64,000 nt of DNA from Tolypeutes matacus (taxonomy: Eukaryota > Chordata > Mammalia > Cingulata > Chlamyphoridae), in the NCBI GenBank assembly GCA_026826555.1, contig JAKSZT010054335.1:7532092-7596091 (forward strand). The letters run 5' to 3'. The notes beneath the pieces were generated by a model, which saw only the letters and a list, made by a program, of their open reading frames with translations, ran no database searches and was not told the origin of the DNA. How positions within the stretch are numbered: position 1 is the stretch's first letter; the number at the start of each line of letters is the position of its first letter. The position numbers were made by a program, and so were the translations under genes. Below, piece after piece: positions 45,570 to 56,115 of the stretch.

Positions 45570-45775
45570 AAACGTTTCTGTAAAGGTCCAGATATGAAAT
45601 ATTTTGGCTTTCCAGGCCACAGAGTCTCTGCCAGACCTAGTCAACTCTTCTTTTGTAGTGCCAAAGCAGCCATGGAGAACATGTGAACAAATGTAAACTG
45701 CGTTTTCAAAACCAGGTGGCAGGTCATATTTGGTCTACAGGAGTGCAGTTTGCCAACCCCTGTTGTAAAAGATTC
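45570..45775. mobile_element. hAT-Charlie-type non-autonomous DNA transposon
   Basis: 'ttctgtaaaggtccagatat', 'ttggctttccaggccacaga', 'ccaaagcagccatggagaac', and 'gcagtttgccaacccctg' at the right end. The last is the reversed CAGGGGTTGGCAAACT terminus of Charlie-related MITEs (MER33/MER58 group). The left terminus is degraded. Confidence 0.65.
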
Positions 45776-45964
45776 TTAATGCTGAGCTAATAACTTTACA
45801 ATGATGGGTGAAGAGATAAGTCAGAAAGCTTGCCCAAACCACTGCTTCTAGATTAATCTAGTTTATCAGAGGGTCATTTCTTTTAGAGCAGTTTCTAGAG
45901 ATGTTGAGTACCCTGTCCTTGTTTAAATACTTGCGTAGATATTAGATTTAACACAATTCAGTGG
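45775..45964. other. Unique spacer
   Basis: AT-rich sequence between the hAT remnant and the ancient L1. Nothing recognised. Confidence 0.4.
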
Positions 45965-46723
45965 GCATATTTGTTTGGGTCTATTTCTGGGTTCTCTACT
46001 CAGGGCTCTCTCCTTGGCTCTATGTCTGCCAATACCTTCCTGATATCTGTTGATGATTTCTGGTTTGATTCCACTGTGGTCAGGCAACCCATTCTGTATG
46101 ATTTCAAGTCTTAAAAAAAAGTGTTGAGGTTTGTTTTATGGCCCAAGATATGGTATATCTCAGTGTATGTCACGTGGGCATTTGAATATAACGTTTATTC
46201 CACTGTTGTTAGGTGGAGTGTTCCATAAATGTCCACGAGATCCTGTTGGTTGAGGTGTTGCTGGACTCTTCTTTATCCTGGCTGGTTTTCTGACCAGTTG
46301 TTCAAACAGTTGTGGGAGAGGTTGTTGAAGTTTCTATAACTAATTGTGGATTTGTCTTTCTCCTCTCAGGTCTATCATTTTTTGCTGCATATACTTTCAA
46401 GCTCTATTGTTTGGCACATACACGTTTAGCATTGCTATGTCTTCTCGGTGGTTCGGTCCTTCTACATTGTGAAAGTCCCCCCTGTATCTCTGATAATTGT
46501 CTTGGCTCTGAAGTCTACTTTATCTGACATTAATATAGCCACTCCTGTTTGTTTAAAATTAATTTTTACATGATATGCCTTTCTCTATACTTTTACTTTC
46601 AACCTGCCTGTATCATTATATTTGAGGTGACTTTTTTGTAGACAGTGTATAGTTGAGTCCTGTCTTTTTACCCACTCTTTGTCTTTAACTGGCATATTTA
46701 AAACCATTTACATTTAATGTAAT

Positions 46724-47856
46724 TGTTTTAGTTTCTCACCTTCTGTGGGTTATATAACAACCATAGAGATGCTATACAACGGCTAAGCTTAACAACAGGA
46801 ATTTATGGACTCACAGGTTTAGAAGCCAGAAAGCTTGTTTCCTTCCAGGGCTGGTAACTTCTAGTTGGCCAGCAATCTTTGGGGTGCCTTGGTTTTTCAG
46901 TTATATGATAATGCACATGGCAGTGTTTTCTCATTTCTCTTCCAGCTTCCATTGACTTCCAGCTTCTGGATGCTCCCACTGGCATCTCCTCCTTCCATGT
47001 CCAATTTCCTCTGCCCCCAAGGATTTTGGTGATATTGGATTAAGGCCCACTCTCATTCAGTTTGGGCATACCTTAACTAATAACATCTTTAAAGGTTCTA
47101 AAATGGGTTCACACAGGAGGACCAGGGCTTAGGACTTGAACATGTATTTTGTGGGGGACATGATTAGCTCTCCAAACACCAAAAAGACATGTTCTTCCCA
47201 CTTGCAAAACACATTCATTCCGTCATGGCATCCCAAAAGTCTTAAGCCATTTTAGAATAATGCTAAATGCAAAGTCTAATCAAAATCAGTTATGGTTGTA
47301 CTCTATCTTGGGGCAAAATTACTCTGATAGGTCTGTGAAACCTAGAAACAAGTTATCTGCTTCCAATGTACAATGGAGGGACAGGCATAGAATAAACATT
47401 CCCATTCCAGAAAGGACAAATTGGAAGGAAAATATGGGTCATGGATCCTAAAGCAGCCCAAAACCCAGCACGGCAAACTCCATTAGATCTCAGAGATCTG
47501 TTAGATCTCTGAGAGATATCTGGCTTGATGCTTTGTCTTCCAGGCCTGATGCAGGAGCAACCTCACCTGCCAAGAGCTGGCAAAGAGGCCATGCTCTCTG
47601 CAAACAGCAGGGCACAGGCCCCACCATCTCCAACTGCCCGGTGGCATCACTCTCCCTGGACAATAGGGTGCAAGGTCCACCGCCTCTAAGCGCCAGGGCG
47701 GATGGCCTGCCCCCCCACATGCAGGGTCCCTTTCCACACACATGGGTGGATGTGCTACCTTAGCCCGATGAGATATTTTTAGTCCAGACCATTGCTTCCA
47801 CGGCTCTACCCTTGAAGCCACTCTTCCTTCAATTCATCCCTTCTCCGTCCTCTTCA
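46724..47856 (-). mobile_element. 1,133-bp TG…CA LTR-type insertion with 5-bp duplication
   Basis: Starts TGTTTTAG at 46,724 and ends CTCTTCA at 47,856. GTAAT lies directly before (46,719-46,723) and directly after (47,857-47,861), and the interrupted L1 sequence reads on across the gap. 46,724-47,185 has the reversed MaLR-like layout ('ggaatttatggactcacagg', 'cttccagcttctggatgc', 'ggattaaggcccact'). 47,190-47,856 resembles MaLR internal or LTR-adjacent sequence ('gacaggcatagaataaacat', 'tcccattccagaaagg'). TG…CA ends plus a 5-bp duplication fit ERVL/MaLR. No protein is encoded. Confidence 0.75.
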
Positions 47857-48812
47857 GTAATTATTGATATTTTAGGGTTTACAACTACCATTTTATTTTT
47901 TTGGTTTTCTGTTTATTCTGTTTTTCATTTCTCTGGGTTTGTATTTTTTTGTCCTGCCTTCCTGTGGGTTAGTTGAACACTTTTTTAGCATTCCATTTGG
48001 ATTTATCCATGATGTTTTGGAATGTATTTCTTTGTATAGCTTTCAAATGATTGGGAGGTATGAAATTATAGATATTAAAAAATTATCACACTTTACTGGT
48101 ATCATCATTTTGTCAGTTCAAGTGAAATATAAGCTTGCTTCTCTTTGTCCTTTTACTATTCCCTATTTATAATGCAATTGCCTTAAATATTTCCTCTACA
48201 TATTATCAGACAGTTTTGTAGCTTTTTGCTTCAATTGTCAAACATAATTTAAAGAATATAATTTGGAACAGAATTTAGGAGAGAGTAAGTCAAATCTATT
48301 GTTTTTGCCCATATTTTTGCTTACCATATTCTTTCTCCACTCTTGATGTAATTGAGATTCATCCTTTGATCATTTATCTTCTTTTTAGAAAATTTTATCT
48401 ATTCCTTTTAGGTAGGTGACAAATTTTCTTAATTTTACTTCATCTGAGAATGTCTTTACGTGCCCTTCATTCCTGGAGAATATTTTCACTGAGTATGGGA
48501 TACAGGGTTGAAAGTTCTTTTCTTTCAGCACCTGAAAAATATTATGTCATTTCTTTCTGGTCTCTGTGGTTTTTGAAGTGACATCCACTGTCATTCTAGC
48601 TGTTTTTCCCCTAAAGGTAAGGTGCTGTTTTTCTCTGGCAGTTTTCAAGAATTTTTTTGTCTTGAATTTTCAGAAGTTTAGTTATGATGTGTCCTGCTAT
48701 GGATTTCTTTGGGTTTATTCCCTATGGGGTTCACTCAACTTCTTGAATCTGTAGGTTTCTATGTCTCTTGCCAAATTTGGAAATTTGGCCATCATTTCTT
48801 GAAGTACTTTTT

Positions 48813-48900
48813 TTTTTTTTTTTTTTTTAAGGAGGTACCAGGGATTGAACCTTGTACATGGGAAGGAGGCACTCAACCACTGAGCTACATCTGCTCCCCT
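48813..48900 (-). mobile_element. DAS-type SINE monomer, antisense, 15-bp target duplication
   Basis: On the minus strand a tRNA-like head ('gatgtagctcagtggttgag' and B box 'aaggttcaatccc', complement of about 48,841-48,853) is followed by a 21-base A-tail (T-run 48,808-48,828). It is flanked by CTTGAAGTACTTTTT (48,798-48,812) and CTTCAAGTACTTTTT (48,901-48,915). It lies inside the ORF1 remnant of the ancient L1. Confidence 0.9.
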
Positions 48901-49489
48901 CTTCAAGTACTTTTTCAGTCCTGCCCTCTTTTTCCTCTCCTTCTGGCACTCTGATAATACATATGTTAGGTCTTATGTTTTAATCCTATAGGTTCCTGAG
49001 GCTCTATCTTCCTCCCCCACCCCCAAGTCTATTTTCTTTCTGTTGTTCAGATTGGGTAATTTCTATTGTTCATGCTTCTAGTTCATAGATTCTTTCCTCT
49101 GTCCCCACCATTCAGCTGTGAAGCCCAACCACAGAGCTTTATATTTGGTTACTGTATTTTTCAGTTCTAAAATTCCCATTTGGTTCTTATTTATAGTTTC
49201 TATTTCTTCACTGGACTTCCTATTTTTTCACCGAGACTATTTTTTTTTTCCATTTGTTTCTAGCATGTTGGGAATTGCTCAAGAAGCATTTTTTTTTTTT
49301 TTTAATCATGGCTGCTTTAAAATCTTTGGCAGATAATTCTAACATCTGTCATCTTGCTGTTGGCATCTATTCATTGCATTTTTCCTTTTTTCATTTGGTT
49401 TGAGATCTTTCCGGTTCTTTGTGTGATAAGTAATTTTTTATTGAAACCTGGACATTTCTGTATTATGTTCTGAGACTCCAAACCTTCTG

Positions 49490-49930
49490 TTTCAGTTGGC
49501 TTGCTCTGACACCACCCTGGTATAACCTCTGTCAAGTGAAGGTATAAGTCTATATTCCCCATTGGACCCTGCTGACACTGGTGGAGGGGACTCCTTGCTG
49601 CTGGGTGGGTGTAGTTAGTTCTGGCTCCCCATGTGGTCTCCACTGACTCAAAAAGCAGCGTTGCTACCACTGGGCAATGATAAAAGTTTTGACTCTCCAC
49701 CAGGCCTCCTGTGACACCACCCTAGTGGGGAAAGGGAGGGGTACCTTTTCTCTGCAGGGTATGGAAGTTCTGGCTCCCCACATGGTCTCCACTGACACCA
49801 CAAGTGAGGGTAGAGAGGTAGGGCTCACTACTGGTCATCAGAAATGAAAGTCCCAGCTTCCTACTTGGCCTTCTCTGACACTACCCGGTGAGGGTGTTGT
49901 GCCACCTAACTGGAAATCTAGGCCCCCTCT
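49490..49930 (-). repeat. Tandem ~75-bp repeats of the ancient L1 5' UTR
   Basis: Variants of 'ct(c/g)tgacaccaccctggt' recur near 49,505, 49,570, 49,648, 49,706, 49,787 and 49,870 (steps of 58-83 bases), with 'tctggctccccatgtggtct' at 49,619 and 'tctggctccccacatggtct' at 49,767. Such repeats are known in L1M 5' UTRs. Confidence 0.65.
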
Positions 49931-50349
49931 TCAGCCTCTGTGGGCATGAGTGGGGGTGAGGGCCACAGTTCTTTTTTTTTTCCTGTGGTGTTTATAAGGA
50001 ATAAAACAGCTATTGTCTAAAAGTTTTCTGTCTTACTAGGCTGTCCCTTTCCTGGCCCTGTGGCTACAGAGAACAGGCTTTCACTGGGGTTTCTTTTGTC
50101 TGCACCTGCAGGCATTTCCAGGTAGCCAGCTTCTCCAGCCCCAAGTCTGGGAATATATGAGGCAAAAAGAAAACACAGTGAACTCACAGCCATATCATTC
50201 CTCAGTTTCCAAGGTCCACAACCAGTCTTCTTTCTTCTCTCAACCTTTCAGCATCTTATGTTTGTTTTCGATATAATGTCCAGGTTTTTTAGTTATACTT
50301 AGTGAGAAAAACAGGGAAATATATCTACGCCATCATCCTGGATGCAGAA

Positions 50350-51000
50350 GACACCTTTTTACAATCTACCTATGATATCTCACCTGAATTCATAACATCA
50401 GATGTAAATTCATTTCTCAATTTTCAAGATTCATAACTCCAAAACAAACTTACTGTAAATGATGGTTATTTACATTTAAGTAATACAGTGGGTTTAAATA
50501 ATTCCCTTGAAAATAGCTAAGGGGACTAAAAAGGTCTCCTGACATTTAACTCAATACCTGAGTACACTGGAAACAAAAGCTAAATAAAAGACATATTGTC
50601 ACAGTTGAAGGAAACAGGACAAGAGTTTCAGTGCTCATTCACTGGGTGACTTTATGCAGCATGCTTCACTCCTGCCCTCATTTATACAATGACCAGGGTA
50701 TACCTGGATTGATGACTGATCTCTAAGTTCCACTTCTAAAATTCCCATCATGCATTCCATAATATTTTCTCTCCAATGCATAAAGGAAACTAAGGTTTGA
50801 TGATGCCAGTTCTAGGGGCAGGCTTCCCATAGCGAAAGGTGGGACTAAGTTCAGTTAGAGCTTTTCATCTTTTGTTGTCCCCAATAATGCCAACAGTGGA
50901 CCAGAATCACCTCTGCAATGGGTGATCTTCTAAGCAGGTCAGATGGCCTATTAGAGCAGAACGCCTCAAAGTAAAGGGGCTAGGGTAGGGCTTCTTAGCC
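50350..51000. other. Gene-free stretch
   Basis: AT-rich unique sequence. Nothing recognised. Confidence 0.4.
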
Positions 51001-51185
51001 TGGTTTGTTCCACAGACCCCTTTGCTAGTCAGGTGAAAACCACAGTCCCCTTACTAAGTCCACACGGAACTGTGTATTATTTAATAAATATATCACACCT
51101 GCACCAACACGTCCCCACAAGAATGATGTTTTTTGAACTTCAACTCAAGCTCATAGACCCCTTGTTAAGAGCCCCTTGACTAGGG
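51000..51185. repeat. Possible hAT-type MITE
   Basis: 'cttcttagcctggtttgttc', 'cacagacccctttgctagtc', 'aggtgaaaaccacagtcccc' and the closing 'agaccccttgttaagagccc' suggest a palindromic 'gggttcttaacctgg…ccaggttaagaaccc' element. Weak call. Confidence 0.35.
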
Positions 51186-51674
51186 GGTGAAGAATGACCA
51201 GGTATTCTTCATGAAGAACCACCCTAGGGGGAGGCTTTCCCTAACTGTGGGGCCATGAGGCACAAGCCTCTGGAAAGTGCCTTCAAGGCAGAAACGTTTC
51301 TCCCTGAGAAAACCTGTGTCATCTCAGTGGCTGTTTCTTGGGCCAGCTGGTCCTGCATGTGCTCAGAGCTCCCCATCTTCTTCTCTTTCACATTTCAACT
51401 ATCAAAGCAAAAAGTACAATTTTCTCAGAAATTCACTCTTCATTTGCCCACTAACCCACTTTTCTATTTCATATTTTAAAAGTTTTTTTTTTTCTTAATC
51501 ACAAAGAAACAGAAGCCACTGAATAGTTTGGAGGGAAACAAAAAGTAAAGAAAAAAACCCTAAAATAAATGTACCAGAGCCACCAATTCTATTGGAAAAA
51601 CACCCTGTGAGTTATGGGTCTCCTCTGGCCACAGTGCATTGGCACTGAACAAACATATAAAATGAAGAGTGACA

Positions 51675-52874
51675 AATGTGGCCTCTCTCTAAGCCAATCT
51701 CAGCATATAAATGCATTGCCTTCCCTCTGCCATGGGACATGACTCTCGGGGATGAGCCTCCCCTGGCACCAAGGGATTACTACCAAGCACCAATTAGTAA
51801 TGCAACTGGACAGAAGACCTTGACAAAAAGGGGGAAAGGATAAAGACAAATGAGTTTATATGGCTAAGAGACTTCAAAGTGAGTCAGGAGGTCATTCCAG
51901 AGGTTACACTTATGCACATCTCAGCAGGATCTCATTGACTGCCACAGTAAATATTGCCTCAAATCGTGGGGCTCCTGAGGGCTCTGGAGACATCCAGACA
52001 CTACAGGCAGGGCTGACAGCTCAAGAGGTTGGCACTGTGCCAGTGGGCCCTACTTTCGAACTTATGCTCCCCAATGTGACAGAGTTGGACACAGTTGTGG
52101 TTTCCCTACACCTGACTCTTCTGCCCCTTACATTTGAACCTATAGTTAGTACTAGAGTTGATGAGCTTATGTCGGGCTCTGAATCTCAACAGAGTTGCAA
52201 CACCTACTCTCCAGTTCATTGGACTTACCCAGGACAACTAACAAATAAATGATAATGGACAATGACCATCCCAAGGAACAGAGAGAGTCTACAACTGCAA
52301 GCAAGATAGTCCCATCCATCTGCCCCATGGAATCTAAGTGCCCTTTCAATTAGAGTAGGAGTGGGCATTACCATCCCAGAATCCTCAAGACTGGGGAATG
52401 AACGATGGACTGGAGTAGACTTACTATTATTCCACTATAGACTTATTGTTATTCTAGCAATGGAAAAAGTTTTATTCTTGATGTGGAGGCAGTGGCCACC
52501 GGAGGTTCTGAGGGGAGGGAGAGGGAAAAATAGGTGTAATACGGGGGCACTTTTGGGACATTGGAATTGTCCTGAATGACATTGCAACGACAGATATAGG
52601 CCATTATATATCTTGTCGTAACTTACAAAATTGTGTGGGAGAGAATTTAAACTATAAACTATAATCCATACTTAGTTGCAAAGCTCCAATATGTGTTCAT
52701 CTACCATAACAAATGCACCACACTAATGAAGGATGTTGTTATGTGGGAAAGTGTGGGAGGGGTAGGGAGTGGGGCATATGGGAATCCCCTATATTTTTAA
52801 TGTAACATTTACGTAATCTAAGTATCTTTAAAAAAAAATAAAAATAAAAAGCTCAAAAAAATCCAAACAAAAAC
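51675..52874 (+). mobile_element. Family X copy 3, 1.2 kb, 16-bp target duplication
   Basis: Bounded by AAAATGAAGAGTGACA (51,659-51,674) and AAAATGAAGAATGACA (52,875-52,890), 15 of 16 matching, with an A-rich tail inside the right border. This is diagnostic of L1-machinery insertion. The body carries no endonuclease or reverse-transcriptase motif. Its 3' ~300 bases ('ataatccatacttagttgca', 'accataacaaatgcaccaca', 'tatgggaatcccctatattt') are related to an L1-type 3' UTR. It is 5'-truncated relative to the 6.1-kb and 56-kb copies. One frame is open for 130 codons (listed separately). The family name is unknown to me. Confidence 0.8.
51860..52252 (+). other. 130-codon open frame inside family X copy 3
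   Basis: Begins MAKRLQSESGGHSRGY and closes at 52,252. In the antisense copy at 55-56 kb the aligned frame reads SRGYAYAGLRQISLT and later LFEPI, with one stop between; in the 6.1-kb copy SLLFEPI is found in the corresponding frame, but stops occur upstream. There are no recognisable catalytic motifs. It may be the remains of an element-encoded protein, or open by chance, since similar DNA gives similar peptides. Confidence 0.25.
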
Positions 52875-52889
52875 AAAATGAAGAATGAC

Positions 52890-53150
52890 ATTGAAGGTCT
52901 AAATAAGGAAGCACTGGCTGTAAAACAAACACTGGCATTTCTTTCTACCTGTAGAGAATCATCTACTGATGACAAAAAAAAGAGAAGGTATGTTGCTTCA
53001 GGAAAAGCCAAACCATAAAAATATTATAAGTTACTAAACAGTTATGAAAATTTAAATGTAAGGATAAATAAACATTTAACTCATGGACCAGTTAAACCGT
53101 GCCGGGGTAAGCCACTAACAGTTCTCACCCTGAGTTCTTCTGCGTCTTCG
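52890..53150. other. Unique spacer
   Basis: AT-rich, nothing recognised. Confidence 0.4.
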
Positions 53151-53325
53151 CTAGGAGCCAGGGGCTGTCCAAAGGGCCTTCCATGTACTAACTCACGGAA
53201 ACCGTGACCACGCCAACGTCCTCATTGTAAAGTGGGAACGACAGAGGCACAAAAGGATGCAGTGACATGGCACGGTCACACACCAGGTGAAGAGCCTTTG
53301 GCTACAAAGCAGATTAGCACGAATG
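53150..53325 (-). repeat. MIR SINE, antisense
   Basis: 'ccttccatgtactaactcac', 'acgtcctcattgtaaagtgg', 'gaacgacagaggcacaaaag' and 'ggtcacacaccaggtgaaga' match reversed MIR (…ttaatcctcac…ccattttacagatgaggaaactgaggcac…ggtcacacagc…). Confidence 0.65.
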
Positions 53326-53923
53326 AATTCCTTGGTGCTCAGACTCTCAGCAAGACAGGCAGCACAATCAAGCGTCTGGCATTGACAGTGACCCCCATGC
53401 CTTTGCTTTGAAGTTCATGTAAAATGAGTAAGACCGTGTGAAGGAAGACAAAGCATTTCAGCGTCTCTCTCCCTCTCTTACACGCACACAACCGCCCCCC
53501 CACCAAAAGCAGAGCAAAGGTGAATGAAGGTCACGTGGGCCACATTAGGACCCCACAAAGACACGCGGAAGCATCTAGGATCTGGCCCTGGACCGACGCA
53601 GCTGGTTAAACCTGGTGCCAGGGGAGCCCACCCAGGAAAGGAAGGGCACTAGGAAAAGGATGTGGCAGGGTGAGGCTACATGGTGAGAGCCCAGGGCCTG
53701 GGGAAACGCAGGTCCCTGGAATCTACTCCTCTCAGGGCTCAGAGACAGTGTAGGGAGGGGGACGAGCCACAGCCATTGGGCAGCCAGACCTGGGAACTGG
53801 CCGGGCCTTGATTCAGGCAGGGGCAGGGATGTGACACAAGCACTTAGGTCAGCTCCCGAACTGACACGGTGCTGCAAGTGGGGTAGGGGCTAGTTTATAT
53901 AGGACTCTGAGAGAAACAGAACT

Positions 53924-54470
53924 ATGTCCCCTCGAACTCACAGCCAGGACCAGCCTGGAAGGTGAGGAGGCCCAGGTGAGGCAGGTTAGAACAGGGACAA
54001 GAAGAAAGATGAGTCACAGCTGGGACCTGGCAGAGAGTCTGGCCATGAGGCCCCACCTGGAGACCCCAAGCGAAGGCTGCTACGAAGACCAAAGCTGGAC
54101 AGACCCCACCGAGACGCTGCCACGAGGTCCCATTTGGAACTCATCCGGGGTCAAGGGGAAGCCCCAAATAACTGCAGACAAGGCTCCCCATTGGTCCCCC
54201 AAGAGCTGACAGGTGGGGCAACCAATCAGAACAGCAAAGAGCTGGGGCCTCCCCAACATTAGGAAAGGGGAGGAGTGAAGAGTGCCTTAATAAGGCAGGC
54301 CCCCAGCCCCAGGTGCTCCCCTTCGCCCAGACGAGCCCACAGCCACATCTGGGTGTGCACTTCTTTCTTTTCTCTCACTTCTCAATGAACTTTTACTGGC
54401 CTAATGAAACTAGAATGTTCTTAAATTCTTTTGTGTGACATAGCCCAGAACCTAGAGGCCTGACATTCAG
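53924..54470 (+). mobile_element. Possible solo LTR of an ERV1-like element
   Basis: A GC-rich block with promoter-like order: 'cccattggtccccc' and 'gcaaccaatcagaacagc' (CCAAT-type boxes, 54,190-54,235), 'ccttaataaggcagg' (TATA-like, 54,285-54,299), a C-rich stretch, 'tctcaatgaac' (degenerate poly-A-signal position) and an end 'gaggcctgaca'. The order and size fit a gammaretrovirus-like LTR. Neither terminus nor a target duplication is certain, and no retroviral protein is encoded. Confidence 0.35.
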
Positions 54471-55080
54471 AGCTGACATGAAATGGGGCAAAGTCACAGC
54501 TCAGGCCGTCTTATCCTGCATGGATGATGGGCCTTGTTGGCTGTGAGGGGCTCAGCCTGGAAGATGTAGTGGACAAACTAACCTTGCAAGGTGGGAGATG
54601 ACAAGGGGTAGCTGTCACAGCCATGGAGGCTGACCACATATGAACATTTGGGAGGTGGAGGGATTAGCAGAAGGCCTAGGAGGTATGTAATTCCAGCACC
54701 AATTCCAGAGGTGGTCAAAACCAAAGGCCCTGCCAACCTCCCAGGCAGGTTCCCATATCTGGAAACAGACTCAGACTGGGCACTCAGGAGCGAGGCAGCC
54801 CTGGCTCTCCTGAGGCATGGGAGGGAGCTAGAATTCCAGGCCCACAGCCATCAATAAAGGAGAAGCTGATGCAGAATGGGAACCTGTGAGTCGACGAGCC
54901 AGGGGCTGGGAAAGTGCAAAGGCAGGGACTTTGGGCGTACCTGGAGGCCTGGCTCTTCTAGGGATTTAAGGCTCAATCTGGTTTCCAGCAAAGAAATCTC
55001 TAGGATAAGCAGAAATCTCTCTGTCTGGAAAAAGGAGCTCATTATAAGTTACCCCAAGAGCCAGGAAGAGGTTTTGTTGC
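54470..55080. other. Gene-free stretch
   Basis: Could be leader sequence of the putative ERV or unrelated unique DNA. No primer-binding site or coding motif recognised. Confidence 0.4.
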
Positions 55081-55081
55081 T

Positions 55082-56115
55082 TTTTAAAAAAATTTTTATA
55101 TCAATGTTACAAGTTACTCTATTGGCACAAGATAATAACTACAAAAACAATAAATTTGCTTTGGTCCATGGTTACACTCCCCACTTATTCCTCATTCCTC
55201 AATCTTGAGGGATTTGAGATGACATCCACTCGACTGCTTCAGGCTGAGAAGGGATGTAGATATTATGGGGCAGAGGAAAAGAATTGTTTTGCTTGCAATT
55301 GAAGATACTCCGAGTTTTAGGGATGGGACTGATCCATCATCATCGTTTTGTTAGTTGTCCAGGGCAAGCCCAAGAACCAGAGAGTAGGAGTTGGCCATAA
55401 CTCTGCTGGGTTTCAGGTCTCAACTGGCATAGGAAAAATCCAAAGATTTAAGTCTCTGAGAATTATACTTAACAGGTAAATGAAAAATTATAGGTTCAAA
55501 TAAAAGGAGTAGAAGAATCATGATTGGGGAAGTATATGTGCGTATAACTATGTTATATTGCAGAAATAGATTTTCATATATTACCAGATAGGGCCTGCAG
55601 AGGGGGTATTGATTCCATGAGGCCATGTGGCTCACCTATAGTGTCCAGGCATCCCTAGAGCCCTCAGGAACACTTTTATTTGAGGCTTTGTTTACTGTGG
55701 TGGTTAGTGAAATCTGTCTGAGACCTGCATAAGCATAACCTCTGGAATAACTTCTGATTCCTTTGAAATCTCTTAGCCATAAAAACTCTGGTTTATTTAA
55801 TATTTCCCCCTTTTGCTAAAGGTCTTTTTCCAAATGTATCACTGATTAACACTGGTGCCAGAGAGGCTCATTCCTGGGAGTCATGACCCATGTCGGGAGG
55901 AAGGTAGTGTGAGTTTATTTGCAGTTTGGCTTAGAGAGAGGCCACATCTGAGTAACAAGGAGGTTTTCAGGGGCTAAATCATAGGCATTAATTATAATTA
56001 GACTTAGTTTCATTATTACAGGAAAAAGATTCATAAGTACAAGCATTAAGATCAAGGGCTTGGCTTATTAGCCCATTTTCTTTTATTAGGCACGGCTTGT
56101 ATATGTCAGGGTTTT
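55082..56115 (-). mobile_element. Family X copy 4, antisense
   Basis: The T-rich tract at 55,080-55,100 is its A-tail. Read on the minus strand, 'gatgtggcctctctctaagc', 'tcatgactcccagga', 'gatttcaaaggaatcaga', 'tttgaacctataatttttc' and 'gttcttgggcttgccctgga' run in the order of copy 3. Older and more diverged than copy 3. Beyond 55,950 it continues with 'cctccttgttactcag' and 'cccttgatcttaatgcttg', shared with copy 2 upstream of 6,497. This shows that the family extends further 5' than copy 3. Confidence 0.65.

Larger units (their letters stand above)
45965..50350 (-). pseudogene. Ancient L1 with 5' UTR, internally deleted and twice invaded
   Basis: Minus-strand L1. 45,965-46,035 matches the ORF2 C-terminal part ('ggtctatttctgggttctct', as at 28.2 kb). 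From 46,040 it is abruptly the endonuclease region ('ttgattccactgtggtcagg', 'ggtgttgaag'-like stretches), so about 2 kb including the reverse transcriptase is missing. ORF1 follows at about 48,480-49,300 ('tctctgtggtttttgaagtg', 'tcagaagtttagttatgatg'), then a repeated 5' UTR ending near 50,345 ('acgccatcatcctggatgca'). It is interrupted by a 1,133-bp element (46,724-47,856) and a SINE (48,813-48,900). No intact frame. Confidence 0.75.
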
